Shown here piece after piece: positions 10,684 through 22,861 of a stretch of DNA of 64,000 nt. The position numbers and the translations under genes were made by a program. Positions within the stretch are counted from its first letter, which is position 1; each line of letters begins with the position of its first letter. Where the stretch lies: NCBI GenBank assembly GCA_963662155.1, contig OY759261.1, positions 9,767,572 to 9,831,571 of the forward strand, given 5' to 3'. This DNA is from Lamellibrachia columna. Taxonomy: Eukaryota; Annelida; Polychaeta; Sabellida; Siboglinidae. The notes under the pieces were generated by a model. That model saw only the letters and a list, made by a program, of their open reading frames with translations. It made no database searches and was not told the origin of the DNA.

Positions 10684-11190
10684 ACATTAGTAAAGGATCG
10701 TTATAGATTGGATATCAGGAAGTACTCATTACACATAGATAAAAAAGTTGGACTTTCGATAAGCCAATGGCTTCCTTGTCCACTTGCCATCTGGGCCTTT
10801 GCCTTGGATGCTGGGTTGAAAAAAATCATGATTTAAAAAAAAAAAAAATCGGATTTTTTTATTTAAATGAGATTTTTTTTATTTATTTGATTTTTTTGAA
10901 ATCTGATATACACAATGTCATAAAATATTTGACTATCAGGCTATCTGGTGTCAATACAGCTACACAAGTGTGCACACTTTGTGTTTTGTATTAAAAAACA
11001 CACAAAACTTTGTTGATCTCGATGCTTGTAAACAATTATTTGTGTTAAATTCATATAAATCAGCGATTAAAAAAACCGGAAGTAAAAAAAAAAAAAATCA
11101 TAAATCAATGATTTTTTTTTTTTTAGCGATTTAAATCAAATGATTTAAATCAAACAACCCTGCTTGGATGGCAATCTTGTTAAATCATTG
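10684..11190 (+). mobile_element. CR1-like non-LTR element, 3' end fragment (copy 5), interrupted
   Basis: The plus strand matches the C-terminal coding end (LVKDRYRLDIRKYS) and the 3' untranslated tail of the CR1 copies at 15277-17529 and 25583-25788. The tail words are GGACTTTCGATAAGCCAATG and CTTGTCCACTTGCCATCTGG, then GTTAAATC at the terminus. Part of the intervening sequence is deleted. The tail is split at 10810/11163 by a hAT-type MITE. The copy lies in the intron between visible exons 3 and 4, antisense to the gene. Confidence 0.85.
10811..11162. mobile_element. hAT-type MITE nested in the CR1 tail, 352 bp
   Basis: The element starts CTGGGTTG and ends CAACCCTG. Inside these are AT-rich, partly palindromic GATTTAAATC words and A/T homopolymers. 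It is flanked by a perfect 8 bp duplication, CTTGGATG (10803-10810 and 11163-11170). The intact target is visible in the CR1 tails at about 15303 and 25595, where this word occurs once. An 8 bp target duplication with C(A/T)GGGTTG termini is diagnostic of the hAT superfamily. It encodes nothing and is non-autonomous. Confidence 0.92.
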
Positions 11191-11239
11191 CTTGTATTTT
11201 AGACTCTGTAGTCACAGACCCTGTATGATGCGTAAAAAG

Positions 11240-12170
11240 TTAATAAAAAGATTCTAACAGTACTTCGCATGGCAAGTTTTTGCCAGAGATATCTTCCCAG
11301 AACCGAAAAACATTTAAAAATAATCTTTTTTTTTTAAAGTAAGTAATAAAAAAGGAGGCGGTGACCAAACAGGAAGTGGGCGGGGTCGAGAAAATAATTT
11401 CTTTTTTACTAAGTCTTACAGTGAAACCAAAGGCATTTTGGGGGCCTTTGCACCTATAAGAGTACTTGAAAACTAACCATTTGCAACTATAATCATGAAT
11501 ATCACGCAAGTGGTTAATTAAATATACCTCGTTGAACACCGAAAATCTTTTTTTGCATGTGCAGCACCATATTTGCCCCAAATCCTACATCAAGGGTGCT
11601 GACTAGGTTTCCCACAACTCCAACTTTAAACACCTGATCGTAGATGTAGACGATTTTAGTCGCACACTTGCTAATAAGTTTGGACATGTTGTTTGTAACT
11701 AAAATCAACTTAGTTGGCAAGATAGTCCATTCTTTCATTGTATACTAAATTCCTCATGTTCGAATTTGACAGTTCTCTTGATCTGGCGTTTGCGTTGTGT
11801 TGAAGCCTTTGGCTGAGGTACATGCTGGAAGATTGTCGGTATTGCTTCAGGCTTTAACGTTCTCCGTCGCCGATGTTTTGAAGGATCTTGACCCATTAGT
11901 TGATGAAAATATATCAATTTCAAAACTCAACTCTTCAAAATGGGCCAAACAAAGTCTAGCATATTGCGTCGGCTTCCAACCAGCCTGCCCGCAGTTGTGA
12001 ATCCATTGCTTCACTACTGTCTGTTTTTCCAGAGGAAATAAAAAAGACAACTCTCTATACTTCGCTGAATCATGTTTACATCCGAATGCTGCACGGTATG
12101 GCAGTGTAAGAGTTTTTGTTGCGTGTAAATCCAATATGAAAGCAACAAAAGTTGTAACTGCACATTTCAA
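11240..12170 (-). pseudogene. Decayed THAP-domain gene
   Basis: The frame starting at 12170 contains a THAP-type zinc finger: an N-terminal PYRAAFGCKHD, then FLFPLEKQTVVKQW, a conserved Trp/Pro region (AGWKPTQYARLC) and CLAHF. THAP domains use a C2CH zinc site and bind DNA in P-element-type transposases and host regulators. A shifted frame (11735-11923) continues with RTLKPEAIPTIF, which resembles the motif that follows the finger in many THAP proteins. Two further shifted frames reach 11240, one with Cys/His residues I cannot classify. The usual ATG before the PYRAAFGC block reads CTG. Frame breaks and the lost start indicate a pseudogene, probably transposon-derived, in a receptor intron on the same strand. 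Confidence 0.65.
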
Positions 12171-12714
12171 CCACGTTAAAAATACACGCGATCCACACTG
12201 ACATTAGACCAGAATTCCGCACTTTTAGAGCAGATTCCCAGTAAACCAGTTGCATGATATTAGGTGAAAAGGCCCAAAACAATGCATTTTGTTTCACTTT
12301 AACTACAACGTAATATATATTCAGGATTCTAGAATAATATTTGTGCTCCACTGAATAAGTATTTCTTCATAAAGTACATATTGGAATTGTTCTAGACTGC
12401 TGCCACCTTCTGGTAATTACATACTTTTATCAAATTTATCTAACACGCAATAACACCTAAAAATGTAAATATTTTTTTGCAAGCTACATTAGCAAAAGCC
12501 CAGTGTGTAGGTGACCGGTTGAATATTGTAAAGAGTGCACGTTGTACAAATTTAATTGTATTATTTGCAATTTGCATTCTACACATGTTTGCAATTTGTA
12601 TATTACACAAGCTACATAATGTATATAATGTCTAAGCCCTGTACACTTTTATAGCATACTATTTCTGTATTGTAAGTTTAAGCTACAATTGTAAACTTGC
12701 AGGAAATAAGTTAC
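12171..12714. other. Intron sequence next to visible exon 3
   Basis: The rest of the 2771-base phase 2 intron between visible exons 3 and 4. It is AT-rich and I see no further element. Confidence 0.6.
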
Positions 12715-12883
12715 CCCTCTTTCTGATCCAAGGTCAACCCACGTGGGTTGCCTGTACAGTTGGTGATTGTTGTCCTCCCACTGCCGTCCACCCCGACCAC
12801 TTCAATCTTCTTGCCGTACTTGTTTGAGAAGTACAACTTGTCTTCTACTGGATCAATAGCGAGCCCATATAGATAGCTACAAC
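12715..12883 (-). CDS. LRP-like receptor, visible exon 3 (propeller blade)
   Basis: A 169-base exon, acceptor TATGTTCAG ending at 12884 and donor GTAACT at 12714. It begins with two bases that complete a glycine codon and ends with GG (phase 2). The peptide CSYLYGLAIDPVEDKLYF continues into SNKYGKKIEVVGVDGSG and TTITNCTGNPRGLTLD. GLAIDPxxxKLYF, then a strand ending VDGSGRTTI, then NPRGLTLD is a textbook LDLR class B blade and the start of the next. One N-glycosylation sequon (NCT) is present. Among the seven exons this is the most convincing by family signature. Confidence 0.93.
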
Positions 12884-13088
12884 CTGAACATATAAGAAGA
12901 AAATAACAAAGTGTTTTATTGCTGTATTAATGGCAATTTGTTATGACTGTTAAATATTTTCCAGCACATTCGATGGAGCCAATCCACATATATTGAGCCC
13001 ATTATCATTGGCCAACAGCATCATCATTAAATAAATGACATGCTTACCAGCATTAAGTAATTGCCTAATGTAGAAATTCACATAAATG

Positions 13089-13165
13089 GATGTATGCAAT
13101 TATACTGCATACTAATTGTTATGCAAGGCAACAGCACTACTGCTATAACCACACCTTAGTGATTA
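13089..13165 (+). repeat. Dispersed repeat pair, copy a
   Basis: About 75 bases here (GCATACTAATTGTTATGCAA, then CACTACTGCTATAACCA) recur at 22862-22935 in the same orientation with only a few differences. It looks like the remnant of a dispersed element, but I cannot assign a family. Confidence 0.8.
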
Positions 13166-13299
13166 GATAAAAGAGAAGTGGTCTTTTCATAATATAATTG
13201 TTTAACTTAGTTTTAGCGCACGTGGTCAGCATTCAACGAATGTTGTCGACGGCATATTAGTGAATACCGCTGATATATAAGACTATATTATTTGTAACC

Positions 13300-13673
13300 G
13301 TGTGCATCATTGATTTGGAAATGCGTTTCTATGAGTTTTCTCAGTGTTTATCCATCGGCGCTCTTATTAGAAGAAACATTCCCATGACCCGCCAAACGAG
13401 AGTGAGTGATAACATGGGATATATCAACGTCAAAGTTCACGACAATCGATGCCTTTTTCTGAAATACGAACAAGAGCAGCGTTCTGGCAAATATCCTTGA
13501 ACAGTTCGAGGCAGCAGTGTCTTCCACATCCCTTGTTACGGTTGATGAGATCCACAGTATTGATGTGTCTGACCATAGTGACCGAGACGCTACTGTATTG
13601 TTGCCCATTGCTAACACTCTACGTAGTGGCCAAGCACGGTCGTGGTCGAATTTTACATCAAAATTGAGTTGAG
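13300..13673 (+). pseudogene. Unrecognised coding-like remnant
   Basis: Two plus-strand frames follow each other: 13300-13500, then a frame from about 13475 reading NILEQFEAAVSSTSLVTVDE and on to a stop at about 13670. Residue composition of the second part is protein-like and unlike the surrounding intron. The frame change at about 13480 suggests a broken gene or transposon ORF. I do not recognise the family. A minus-strand frame of 134 codons covers the same bases and cannot be excluded. Confidence 0.3.
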
Positions 13674-15276
13674 ATTCAGAGACATAATCGATGTGTATTA
13701 TCGCCAGCAGTTTCCTGGTTGCTGAAAGAAAACTCAAACGAAAGCAAACCACGAACGATTAGACTGTGCTCAGTCTAGTAAATTCATATCGTTTTTTGTC
13801 CAATAGGCAATACTGGATCTGGATGATAGGCTGTCTTATTAAACAAGTAATACTTCAATTTATGACTTTCAAAGCCAATTGTATTACTAAGTGCTATCTT
13901 CAATTGTCATATGTTGTACTGCTTTAATTTTAGTGTAAATCCTTTACTTTTAGTGTCAAGCCTTTAATTTTTATTTTGTTATCCAATTTATCCATATTAG
14001 ACATATTTGTTTGTAGGCATATACCTAAGACTAAGTCATGATGTTGCAAGCATTACTTCCGTGTTTATATATTTAAAATAGAGTTCCAAGTTACCTTTTC
14101 ACGAACCTTCATGTGTTGGCTCTTCCTTTATTATGTAGATTTGACCATATAATAATTTTCCTATTTGTCATTATCGTGCCACATTTTGGTTTCATTATTT
14201 TTTAACCATGCTAAATACTAAGGTTTAAATGAATGCAAAGTTGTTACTACTGTAGAGGTGATAATGCCAACCTCGCTGCTCAGCTAGCAATACTTGATTG
14301 GGCCAATAATGGCTAAACTGGACTAGGACTGCCTTTGAAAAACTAATTCAGCCAATAATGGCTGTCATTTAACATTGTCTCAACTTGCATTGTCTTACCA
14401 GTGCAAAAACCAAATGGGCCACTCATGGCTGTCATTATATCAACCAGCATTGGCTTGCAGATTAAAACAAACAGTTGGGCCAACAATGGCTGTCATACGC
14501 GCAAACGGCTTTCGTGGAAGCCATTCGCGCACTTAAGGTTACACTTTTTAGAAAGTTTAAGACTGACAACATTTTATGTTTGGTTAAGGGCCTGGTTGCC
14601 ATGTCCATGACATCGGCATTCGGGGAGCGAAACAGCCATCTTTGCGTTCCGTTGATAGTTGGGATCACATTGAAATTTTAAACCCAAAATTTATTTGGTG
14701 GTTTTACATTGTGCTGTAAACCACATTGACTCGTCCCCTCAACTGGTCGCAACTTCTTGCTTTTACAAACGAATTGGTGGAGTTTGGTTTTAGCCACGAC
14801 ATGATCTGTCAGCTTCTTAGGTGTGAGAGCTGACACCATTTGTCACCTCATAAGCTCAGGAGGGGGCGAGTGTGCCGCTGTTGTCAACAACTTTGTTCCG
14901 CCGGCTTGCGAGGGGGTTACCAGGTCGTGTTCTTGTGACACAAAGTCAAATTAACTTTAAGGTTTCTGAAACCTGCAAAACAAAACTGTTGTGGACAATG
15001 GTGACCATTTTGACAATTTTTATCGAAGTTCCAGGCCCAGGTTCAGGCCCAGGCCCAGACCCAGGCCCAAGGGTGTTGTTTGTGGGCCACACATCTGTGT
15101 AGTTCAACGGGTGATAAAAGGGTTTACGTTTTCGAGGCCTGACGGACGAATATCACTCGCATGTCTGTAATAAATTGACAGACATTAAATAAGCATACGT
15201 AACGGAACAGTTACCCAAAATTAATGAGACTTGGTGGTTTCCATTTGCATTTCTATTGTATCTTGTTGATTGATTT

Positions 15277-17529
15277 AACAAGATTTAACAAGATTTGCCA
15301 TCCAAGCCAAAGGCCCAGATGGCAAGTGGACAAGGAAGCCATTGGCTTATCGAGAGTCCAACAATGTTCACCTACTTATAACCCGCCCTCCTGAGATATG
15401 TGTCAACCTTGTTTTTAAACATATTCACGCTGATAGCAGTTACACAATATGTAGACAATTTGTTCCATTCATTTATTGTCCTCTGTGAGAACGAGTGCTT
15501 CCTGATGTCCAATCTACATTGATCCTTTACTAATTTTACCTCATGTCCTCTAGTTCTGCTATCCTTCTTGAGTGAGAAAAACATATTTCTATCAATATTT
15601 TCATACCCATTCAATATCTTGAAAACTTCAATCTGATCTCCTCTTAACCTCCTTGTCTCTAGAGTTGTTAAACCACATTCTTTCAAGCGTTCTTCATAAC
15701 TAAGGTCTCTCAGTTCTGGAATAATTTTAGTTGCTCTCCTTTGTATGCGTTCAAGCGTATCTATATCCTTCTTACGATATGGTCTCCATGCTTGTATACA
15801 TTATTCTAAATGAGGTCTAACTATTGCTTTATAAAGAGGTATAATTAACTTTTTTCCCTTGTATGTTATGTTTCTTCTAATCAATCCAAGAATTTGATTA
15901 CCCTTTGAAGCTGCAATACCACACTGCTCTGAAACTTTCATATCAGCGCTTATTGTAACTCCTAAGTCCTTTTCTTTTACCCAGAACAGTATCTCCCATT
16001 TTATAGTTTACATTCAAGTTCCCATGTCCTGTATGTAGGCATTTACATTTCCCAAAATTGAACAGCATCTGCCATTTCTCAGACCATTTCACTAATCTGT
16101 CTAGATCGTTTTGTAAATGTTGTTTATCACCATCAGTATTAACCTTTCTAAACAGTTTTGTGTCATCCGCAAATTTCAGTACGTTACTTGTTATACTGTC
16201 GTCCAAGTCATTGATATAAATTAAGAATAATATAGGTCCTAATACTGATCCTTGAGGTACCCCACTCAAAACCGATTTCCAATTTGAAACTTCTCCATCT
16301 ACTACAACTCGTTGTCTTCTGTCAGTCAGCCATTGTTCTATCCAGCCAGCTATGCTATCCCCGATACCATGGGCTTTTAATTTAAGTAGTAATCTTTGAT
16401 GTGGCACTTTGTCAAAAGCTTTCTGAAAATCTAAGTAGATAATATCTACTGGCGATCCCACGTCTACCCACTTAGTGATTTCTTCCAAAAAACATAACAT
16501 ATTTGTTAAGCATGACCTCGCTTTAAGGAATCCATGTTGAGATGAATTTAATAATTTATGCTTACCGAGGAAGTCCACCATATGGTCTTTAATTAACCTT
16601 TCTAATAATTTACAAATCACTGACGTTAAACTCACTGGTCTGTAATTCTCTGACTTATTTCTCGAACCCTTTTTAAATAATGGTATGATGTTTGCTTCTT
16701 TCCATTCAAACGGAACAACTCCCTCTTTTAATGACAAGTTGAATACTCTTGCAAGTGGTATACTGATTTGATCTACTGTTTCCATTAGTAATTTTGGAGG
16801 AATCCCATCCACTCCCGGTGATTTGTTATCCTTCATTGCCTTTATTTTCTTAGCTACCAATTCTGAAGTTACAACTAACGGTCCTAAATAGTCAGATTTA
16901 GCCCCCTGAAATTTAGCATCAGCAACTGGTAATGAACTAATATCTTCTTTGGTAAACACTGAACTGAAGTAACCATTTAGGTCTTCCGCCATTAAAAACC
17001 CCTGTGATATTATATTTCCAGCACTGTCTTCTAGAGGTCCAACCTTGTCTTGTACGTTTTGTTTACTCCTGACATATGCATAAAAACTCTTGCTGTCATT
17101 TTTTATGTTACATGCCAGTTTTTGCTCATAGCTTCTTTTAGATTGTCTGATTTCAGTTGTAGCTGCATTAAGTGCCTCTTTGTATTTTGCATAGTCTTCT
17201 TCCTTTCTGGTACGCCTATAAACCCTCCACATAGTTTGTTTTAGCATTATTTTTCTAATTGCCTCTTTTGACAAGTGTTTCTTTCTACACCGTTTTCCTT
17301 GTTTTTGGAAGGGAACAAATTTATCGATGATACTCTCAATTTTATATTTTAGAATATTCCAACATTCAATTGCGGTCTTATTCATCAGCATGTTATTCCA
17401 ATCTAGCTTTGCTAAGTATTTTCTCATATCTTTGTAGTTACCTTTGTGGAAGTTTCTCTTGTACGTTTTCTTATTTTTACTTTCTGATTTTACATTGATG
17501 TCAAAATGTATTTGATAATAACATAACAT
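15277..17529 (-). mobile_element. CR1-like non-LTR retrotransposon, 5'-truncated (copy 1)
   Basis: A 528-codon frame (17529-15943) is the reverse transcriptase of a CR1/Jockey-superfamily element. It has NYRPVSLTS at residues 295-303, motif A IIYLDFQKAFDKVPHQ at about 363-378, motif B GVPQGSVLGP at about 423-432 and the catalytic FADD at 453-456. The frame then shifts near 15975 and meets a stop near 15805. The C-terminus continues at 15686-15372 (LTTLETRRLRGDQ, INEWNKL). The 3' tail ends in short tandem TTAAATCTTG repeats at about 15277-15300. The endonuclease and ORF1 are missing, as expected for 5' truncation. The broken ORF shows it is no longer autonomous. Compared with copy 2, homology stops at about 17522. 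Confidence 0.93.
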
Positions 17530-18227
17530 TCCATAATTGGTTCACAGTTCTGTTTCACATTCCCACTGGCTACGAGGATTGTCCTGTTATAGGTTATCTC
17601 TTTATAGTTGGGCAGGAGGGAGGGTAAGATGGTGAAGCGACGAAGTCAGGTAAGTATATTATTCGTAAATACATATTTTAATTCTAAAAATATAGAATTT
17701 ACAGCCTATCATGGACATATCCTGGCTCCATCGCTTCACAAAGTGCAGAGTATAGATGCATGGATGGTGGGGTATAAACAAATCTACACCTAATGGCCTG
17801 TTGATGGCAGAATTGTCTCGGCAGCCACTACTGGTCCCAGGTGAATGAGATCTGAGGAGTAGAGGGATAGGTCTTTCAGATAAAAATCTGTAAAATTGTA
17901 ATGACACTGCCAGATACAGGCCCTAGGGATCTGTTCCTGTTTGAGGCATGTCTGTGGAATGCAATGGACGAGGCCATAGACTGTACCTGGTGTGCCTTAA
18001 CCCGATGGAACTCGAGGAGTTTAGAAGATGACTGCGCATAACATTCCATAATGGTGGATCTAACTGGAGTTTGTTGATGGGACAATATCTGATCTACGTC
18101 CTGGATGACATAGATCTTTCTAGGTAGAATCACAAAGCTTGGACAGGGCACAGGATTCTGTCTTTGGCCATGCTGTCGCTCAAATGACTGTCCAGTGCTA
18201 GTAGAGTGCATGAAAGAACACATTTGG

Positions 18228-18490
18228 GCCTTTATAATAATAACTTTTATTTGTACAGCGCCATATATCTGGATATAAAACCTGTTCAGAGGCGCCTAAA
18301 ATACAACATCTGTAAAACATAATCGCTACAAAAAGGATATAAGAAATTTAGATATACATTTGTAAAGAAATAAGTGATGCAAAATAACGGATCGGCTAAA
18401 TATAGAGTAAACACTGCTTTAAAATCAAGTAATACAATTAAATAAATAATTAAAATGCAATAAAACTAAAATATGTTACACACTGTAGTA
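18228..18490. mobile_element. Insertion interrupting the DIRS element
   Basis: DIRS-like coding stops at about 18228 and resumes at about 18498. The 260 bases between begin with a TTTATTTGTACAGCGCC-type sequence common at the 3' ends of short dispersed elements, and are otherwise AT-rich. I found no clear target duplication and cannot name the family. Confidence 0.45.
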
Positions 18491-18913
18491 ACAATATCTA
18501 ATAGTTACTGTTGACCAAATATCGGAGACTGTCAAGGGGTTCCAATGCCCAACCTATTTTCAAAGCATCCATGAACAAATATGCGCCAAGTTCCTTGGGG
18601 GTTACCCGAGCTTCCATACGAACATTGCGTCCCAACACCCACCATTGTAGATCCTCGTCCCCCGCAGAGGAAATGAGGATCCACATATCGTTTGTTGATG
18701 GATTTAAATCTCAATGTAGCAACATGCAATGCTTTGCTCATTAGGTGTGAAGGCGACCCAGGGGAACTAATTTCTCTGTTGGCGCAAACAAACCTAACAG
18801 GGTATGCCACATACAAGCTTGCTCCTCCCCCCCCCCATCGATTCAGGAGGGACTGAATGATCCCCTGGATCTTGCGATGATATTCCAACATTGGGGTCAC
18901 ATGGAAGGAAATC

Positions 18914-19490
18914 AGGTCGAATTAATATACCAGAAACAGGAACTTTTGCATGGGAATCAAGTCGTTCTTTTCGTGAATAAGAAGTGCCATCATGTGACAG
19001 ATAGAGAGAACTTGGCCTGTGTCCTGGAGGCTTTGATCGAGTATATCAGCCAGCCGTCCAGGTACTGACATAGATTGATGCCCATTCCATGCACCAGAAC
19101 TTGGATCTCTACCATAACCTTGGTGAATACCCAAGGTGCTAGAGAGAGATCAAAAGGTAGGGCCCTGAATTGGTAGAAGGTATCCCGAGTCTGGAACCAA
19201 AGGTCAAATTGATATTCCAGAAACAGGAACTTTTGCGTGTGAATCAAGTCGGACATCTTTTCGTGAATAAGAAGTGCCATCGTGTGACAGATAGAGAGAA
19301 CTTGGCCTGTGTCCCGGAGGCTTTGATCGAGTATATCAGCCATCGAGGTACTGACATAGATTGCTGCCCATTCCATGCACCAGAACTTTGATCTCTACAG
19401 TAACCTTGGTGAATACCCAAGGTGCTGGAGAGAGGTCAAACGGCAGGGCCCTGAATTGGTAGAAGGCATCCCGAGTCTGGAACCAAAGGA
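18914..19490 (-). repeat. Tandem duplication of the DIRS reverse-transcriptase palm
   Basis: A segment of about 287 bases is present twice head to tail (GTACTGACATAGATTG at about 19061 and 19349; GGAACCAAAGG at about 19193 and 19479). Each copy carries the FRALPFDLSxAPWVFTKV-to-YLDG part of the reverse transcriptase. The copies differ by scattered substitutions, so the duplication is not recent. Confidence 0.88.
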
Positions 19491-20930
19491 ATTTTCGGTA
19501 ACCCTGATGGATTGTAATGTGGAAGTAAGCATCGATAAGGTCAATAAAATGGGGAATTTCCAGGAATGTGTTGAGGAGTGAGATGTCGATAACAGGCCTC
19601 TTTCCTCCTGACGTCTTTGGAACGAGGAACAGACGACTGTAAAAACCGGGAGAAGATGCAGTGCGGATAATTTTGATCGCCTCGTTTCTCCACATGTTAT
19701 GGACTAAGGCTGATAATGTCTTCATTTTCAAGAGGGGGCCCCTGTCCACAAATGGTGAAGGGGTACATGTCCTGGGAGCACACTCCCTGAAACATAGCTG
19801 GAAACGGATTTCCAGAGCTTTGCACACCCATCCATTGCATCCCTTTCGTCTCCAGACATCGCAGAACCGGGATAGTCGAGCTCCCACCTTTTCTGGAAGT
19901 AAAGGGGGGAGTACGACTGCCTGGAGGCGTATCCCTGGAGATCCCAAGGTGGATGGGTGTGCGATGGTCGGGCCGCTTGATGACAGAGGAGCCTGACATA
20001 GGCAGTCAAAAGTTATGCTTCCTTCCTCCTCAATCATGAAAGGAACGCCCTGAACCATGTCCTCTGGTGGGCAGAAATGGCTGAGGACGTAGAGAGGGAG
20101 GAAGCATAGGAGGTTGTTGTCAGAAGGCAGTTCTTGTCAGAGCCGTCCAACGAGAACTTGGAGAAGGCTGTGAGTGTCTAGACACTGGAAAAGGTGCAGA
20201 GGCACGATACAAGGCGTTTCCTCTCTGCCGACAGACCACCTTTTCTAGCAGATGCAGTTTTGTCAGGAGATCGTCAAAAAGTGATGGGGACCCGAGTGGG
20301 GCAGTACATAAACTCTCCTTTTCAACCTGCGATAAATGAGGAGAGGCATCCAGCAGAGCCCAGTTCCGTTGGTGCAGCAATATGTTGAATGCCATAGAGC
20401 AGTCCAATTCCGCACCATCGGACCAAGCTGTAGCCACATATTGGGAAAGCTGTAATGCTGCCCTTAATTTGTTCAAGCAAAGACTGCTTGAACATTCTCC
20501 ACGCACACATGGTCGATGAGGCCCTGGATTGAGCTATTCAGGGCTGCCCCAGACCAATCCTTAAAGGAGGATATACACAGCCGTCTTCGCGACATGGATG
20601 CTAGATTGCAGAAATAGTGCTGTTCTGCAACCAATTTTTTTTAATGTGCTCCCCCCACCCACACGAGAGCGTGAAACATCTGCGAATCCTCGGTGGATGA
20701 CCGGAGGATCCTTAGAAAAGGAGAAGCCTCCTAACGGCAGTTCTAAGGGGTTGTATATGGCCTCCTTAGAACGAGGGACTGTTGCAAAATGTTGCGATCT
20801 ACCCACCGTAGTGGGTTGTAAATCACGGTGGATTTTACGAAAATTAGTTGTCATTGCCGCAGAAAATGGGAATCTGGGCATGGGAGCTACAGCAACCACA
20901 TAATCAGATTGTGCCAGTGATGACAAGCGC

Positions 20931-22861
20931 TGTTCGTCATTTTATATATTATCAGCTAGCCAACTAGTAATTTGCTGTTTACCTTGTATGAATGCTGTTA
21001 TGAACTGGCCAGTTGGCGGCTGTGTGAACTGTCCAGTACCTGGCGCTTCGGTCCAGATGTTCATTTTTACACTATCAGTTTGGCTAGCCAACAAGTAATT
21101 AGGTTTTATATTGTATGAACGCTGTGATGAACTGGCATCTGGGTGAACCGGCCAGTACCTGGTGCTTCGGCCTAGATGTCTAGTTCGGCGCTTTGGTCCA
21201 GATGTTCGGTTGGACACTTCAGTAGTTACTACTGCCATCCATTTGACATGTCAACACAGTGAATTCCTTACAAGTACAGTGAGGTTGTTTTCACAGTGGA
21301 CTAGGGCGTACCTAACGCTTTTCCATTCAGATAATCAGCGCCATGTCTGGCATGCTGTAAATATTCCAGGATGGTGCCCAAAAGGGCATGGAGCCAGAGT
21401 GCGAATCGACCCATTGCAGTAACCATTGAGTAAATCAATGAGTGGCATATTGTCCCACAGGTGTCCGCACCACTGTTGAAGTGTTATAGCGACGACAGCC
21501 TGACAGCAGTGGGAGCAGACCATTAAGAATGCATGCAGCGGTCAAGCAGATTGCTGAAGAAATGCCTCAGATGTTGTCTGACCGTAGCGACACGGTACCT
21601 GGTAATGTTCTGCCCCATCCAACCTGCCACCGAGCCGAGGGATGGCCTCGAGGCAGTCGGCGGACGACTTACCACAGATGGCATTCCCTACAGGCCGGCC
21701 CGGAGTGACAGTCTCCGTGCAGTTGATCTGGCATTCCCCACAAGCTTGCCCAAATGGCGGCTTCTGAACAGGTAGGGGGCGCCACTGTTCCACCCTGGCC
21801 AGTTGTTGATAATGTTCTTGATCTGTCTTGGGCATATTGCTGGTGTGTGGGGCTGTTCTAAATCCTCACACGGATTCTGTCAAAAATTTCAATCCACAGG
21901 AATTTTCTTCCGTGCATTAATACAGGGCCCTGATACAACTCTGTGGGTAGTTGGGCCTGATACAACTATGTGGGCAGTTGGGCATCTCATTAATACAGGG
22001 CCCTGATACAACTCTTTGGGCTGTTGGGTGTCCCATTAATACAGGGCCCTGATACAACTCTGCATTTCTTGGACATTACTTTGGATACGCTGAACTTAGA
22101 AGCTATACTCACCGCGGTTTAATTGGATAAATGTAGGTCATTATTGTGCAACTTTTTGTCCACAAGAAAAATCACCCTGAAGCAGCTTCAGTCCCTCATT
22201 GGTGTGCTAAATGTCATCCTGAAGCAGGGACGCTAAATGTTGCATGTTCTGTGATCACACCAGGTAGTGCTTTTTTTAGGTGTCTCATCATATTTAATGA
22301 GATTTTGCGAGTTCTTCTAATCCATGGACACTACACACTGTGAAACTACAGTTTGAATGTGTGATGACCTAACATTTTATATTTACTTTGATGATATGTT
22401 AGGAAGACTTGTCTCGGACAAGTTCTTTTGGTCTGTGTAAATATGAAATGGGTCTTTCACAAACACAACAGGCTTTGGTGGGGCGGTCACATGTCTAGGT
22501 GACCGGGTGGCGGAATTGCCCCACCTTTATGTGTCGGCTTAATCTCTAGTAGTGTTAGCAATTGATGTATTGCCATAATTATTACACCACATGATTTGTA
22601 GATGAATGTAGACCTCTATGTAAGAGGTAGTATTTATGTAATGCATTCATTTTGGTATGTTATTGTTCATATGCATAATGTAGGCCTTTTTTATAATGTG
22701 CTGTCTTGACAAATGAGTAAATTTTCTGATGACCTTAATTGGCCCACATTTGTTTGTATTTGTTTAATTTTAAACCAGGCAATCTGGTAATTAACAAATA
22801 TCAGAAAGAAATTCTGGCCTTTTTACAATCTATCTGGTGTTGTATTGTTGCACTGCAAAAA
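20931..22861. other. Unassigned region upstream of the DIRS element
   Basis: It contains a 127-base near-duplicate (GCTAGCCAAC at about 20954 and 21081) whose minus strand is open, with repeated GQFTQPPTGQF-like words. It also contains a GC-richer 97-codon minus frame at 21542-21835 with six cysteines, and three copies of ACAGGGCCCTGATACAACT at about 21922-22065. These could be the 5' portion of the DIRS element or another decayed element. I recognise no family. 22070-22860 shows nothing further. Confidence 0.4.

Larger units (their letters stand above)
12884..15276. other. Intron sequence with short repeats, no gene recognised
   Basis: The left part of the 11.1 kb intron between visible exons 2 and 3. 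A coding-like stretch around 13300-13680 is listed separately. Between about 14290 and 14500 the phrase GGGCCAATAATGGCTGTCAT or a close variant occurs four times at uneven spacing. Near 15030-15070 there is a short CCAGGC-rich run. I recognise no complete element here. Confidence 0.5.
17608..20930 (-). mobile_element. Degenerate DIRS-type retrotransposon (tyrosine-recombinase class)
   Basis: Read right to left, the pieces keep DIRS order. An ORF1-like block (20926-20561) and a block with LNKLRAALQLSQYV and LLHQRNWALLDAS (20506-20120) come first. Next is the reverse transcriptase (20058-19336) with GFYSRLFLVPKTSGGKRPVI, DAYFHITIHQGYRKFLWF, FYQFRALPFDLSPAPWVFTK and YLDG where YLDD is expected. 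Then comes an RNase H-like region (18900-18498) with LQWWVLGRNV and FMDALKIGWALE. Last is a block with AHQVQSMASSIAFHRHASNR (18223-17876), typical of the region at the start of the DIRS recombinase. The altered catalytic YLDG, frameshifts, a duplication and an insertion at 18228-18490 all indicate a dead copy. I did not identify terminal repeats. Confidence 0.8.
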
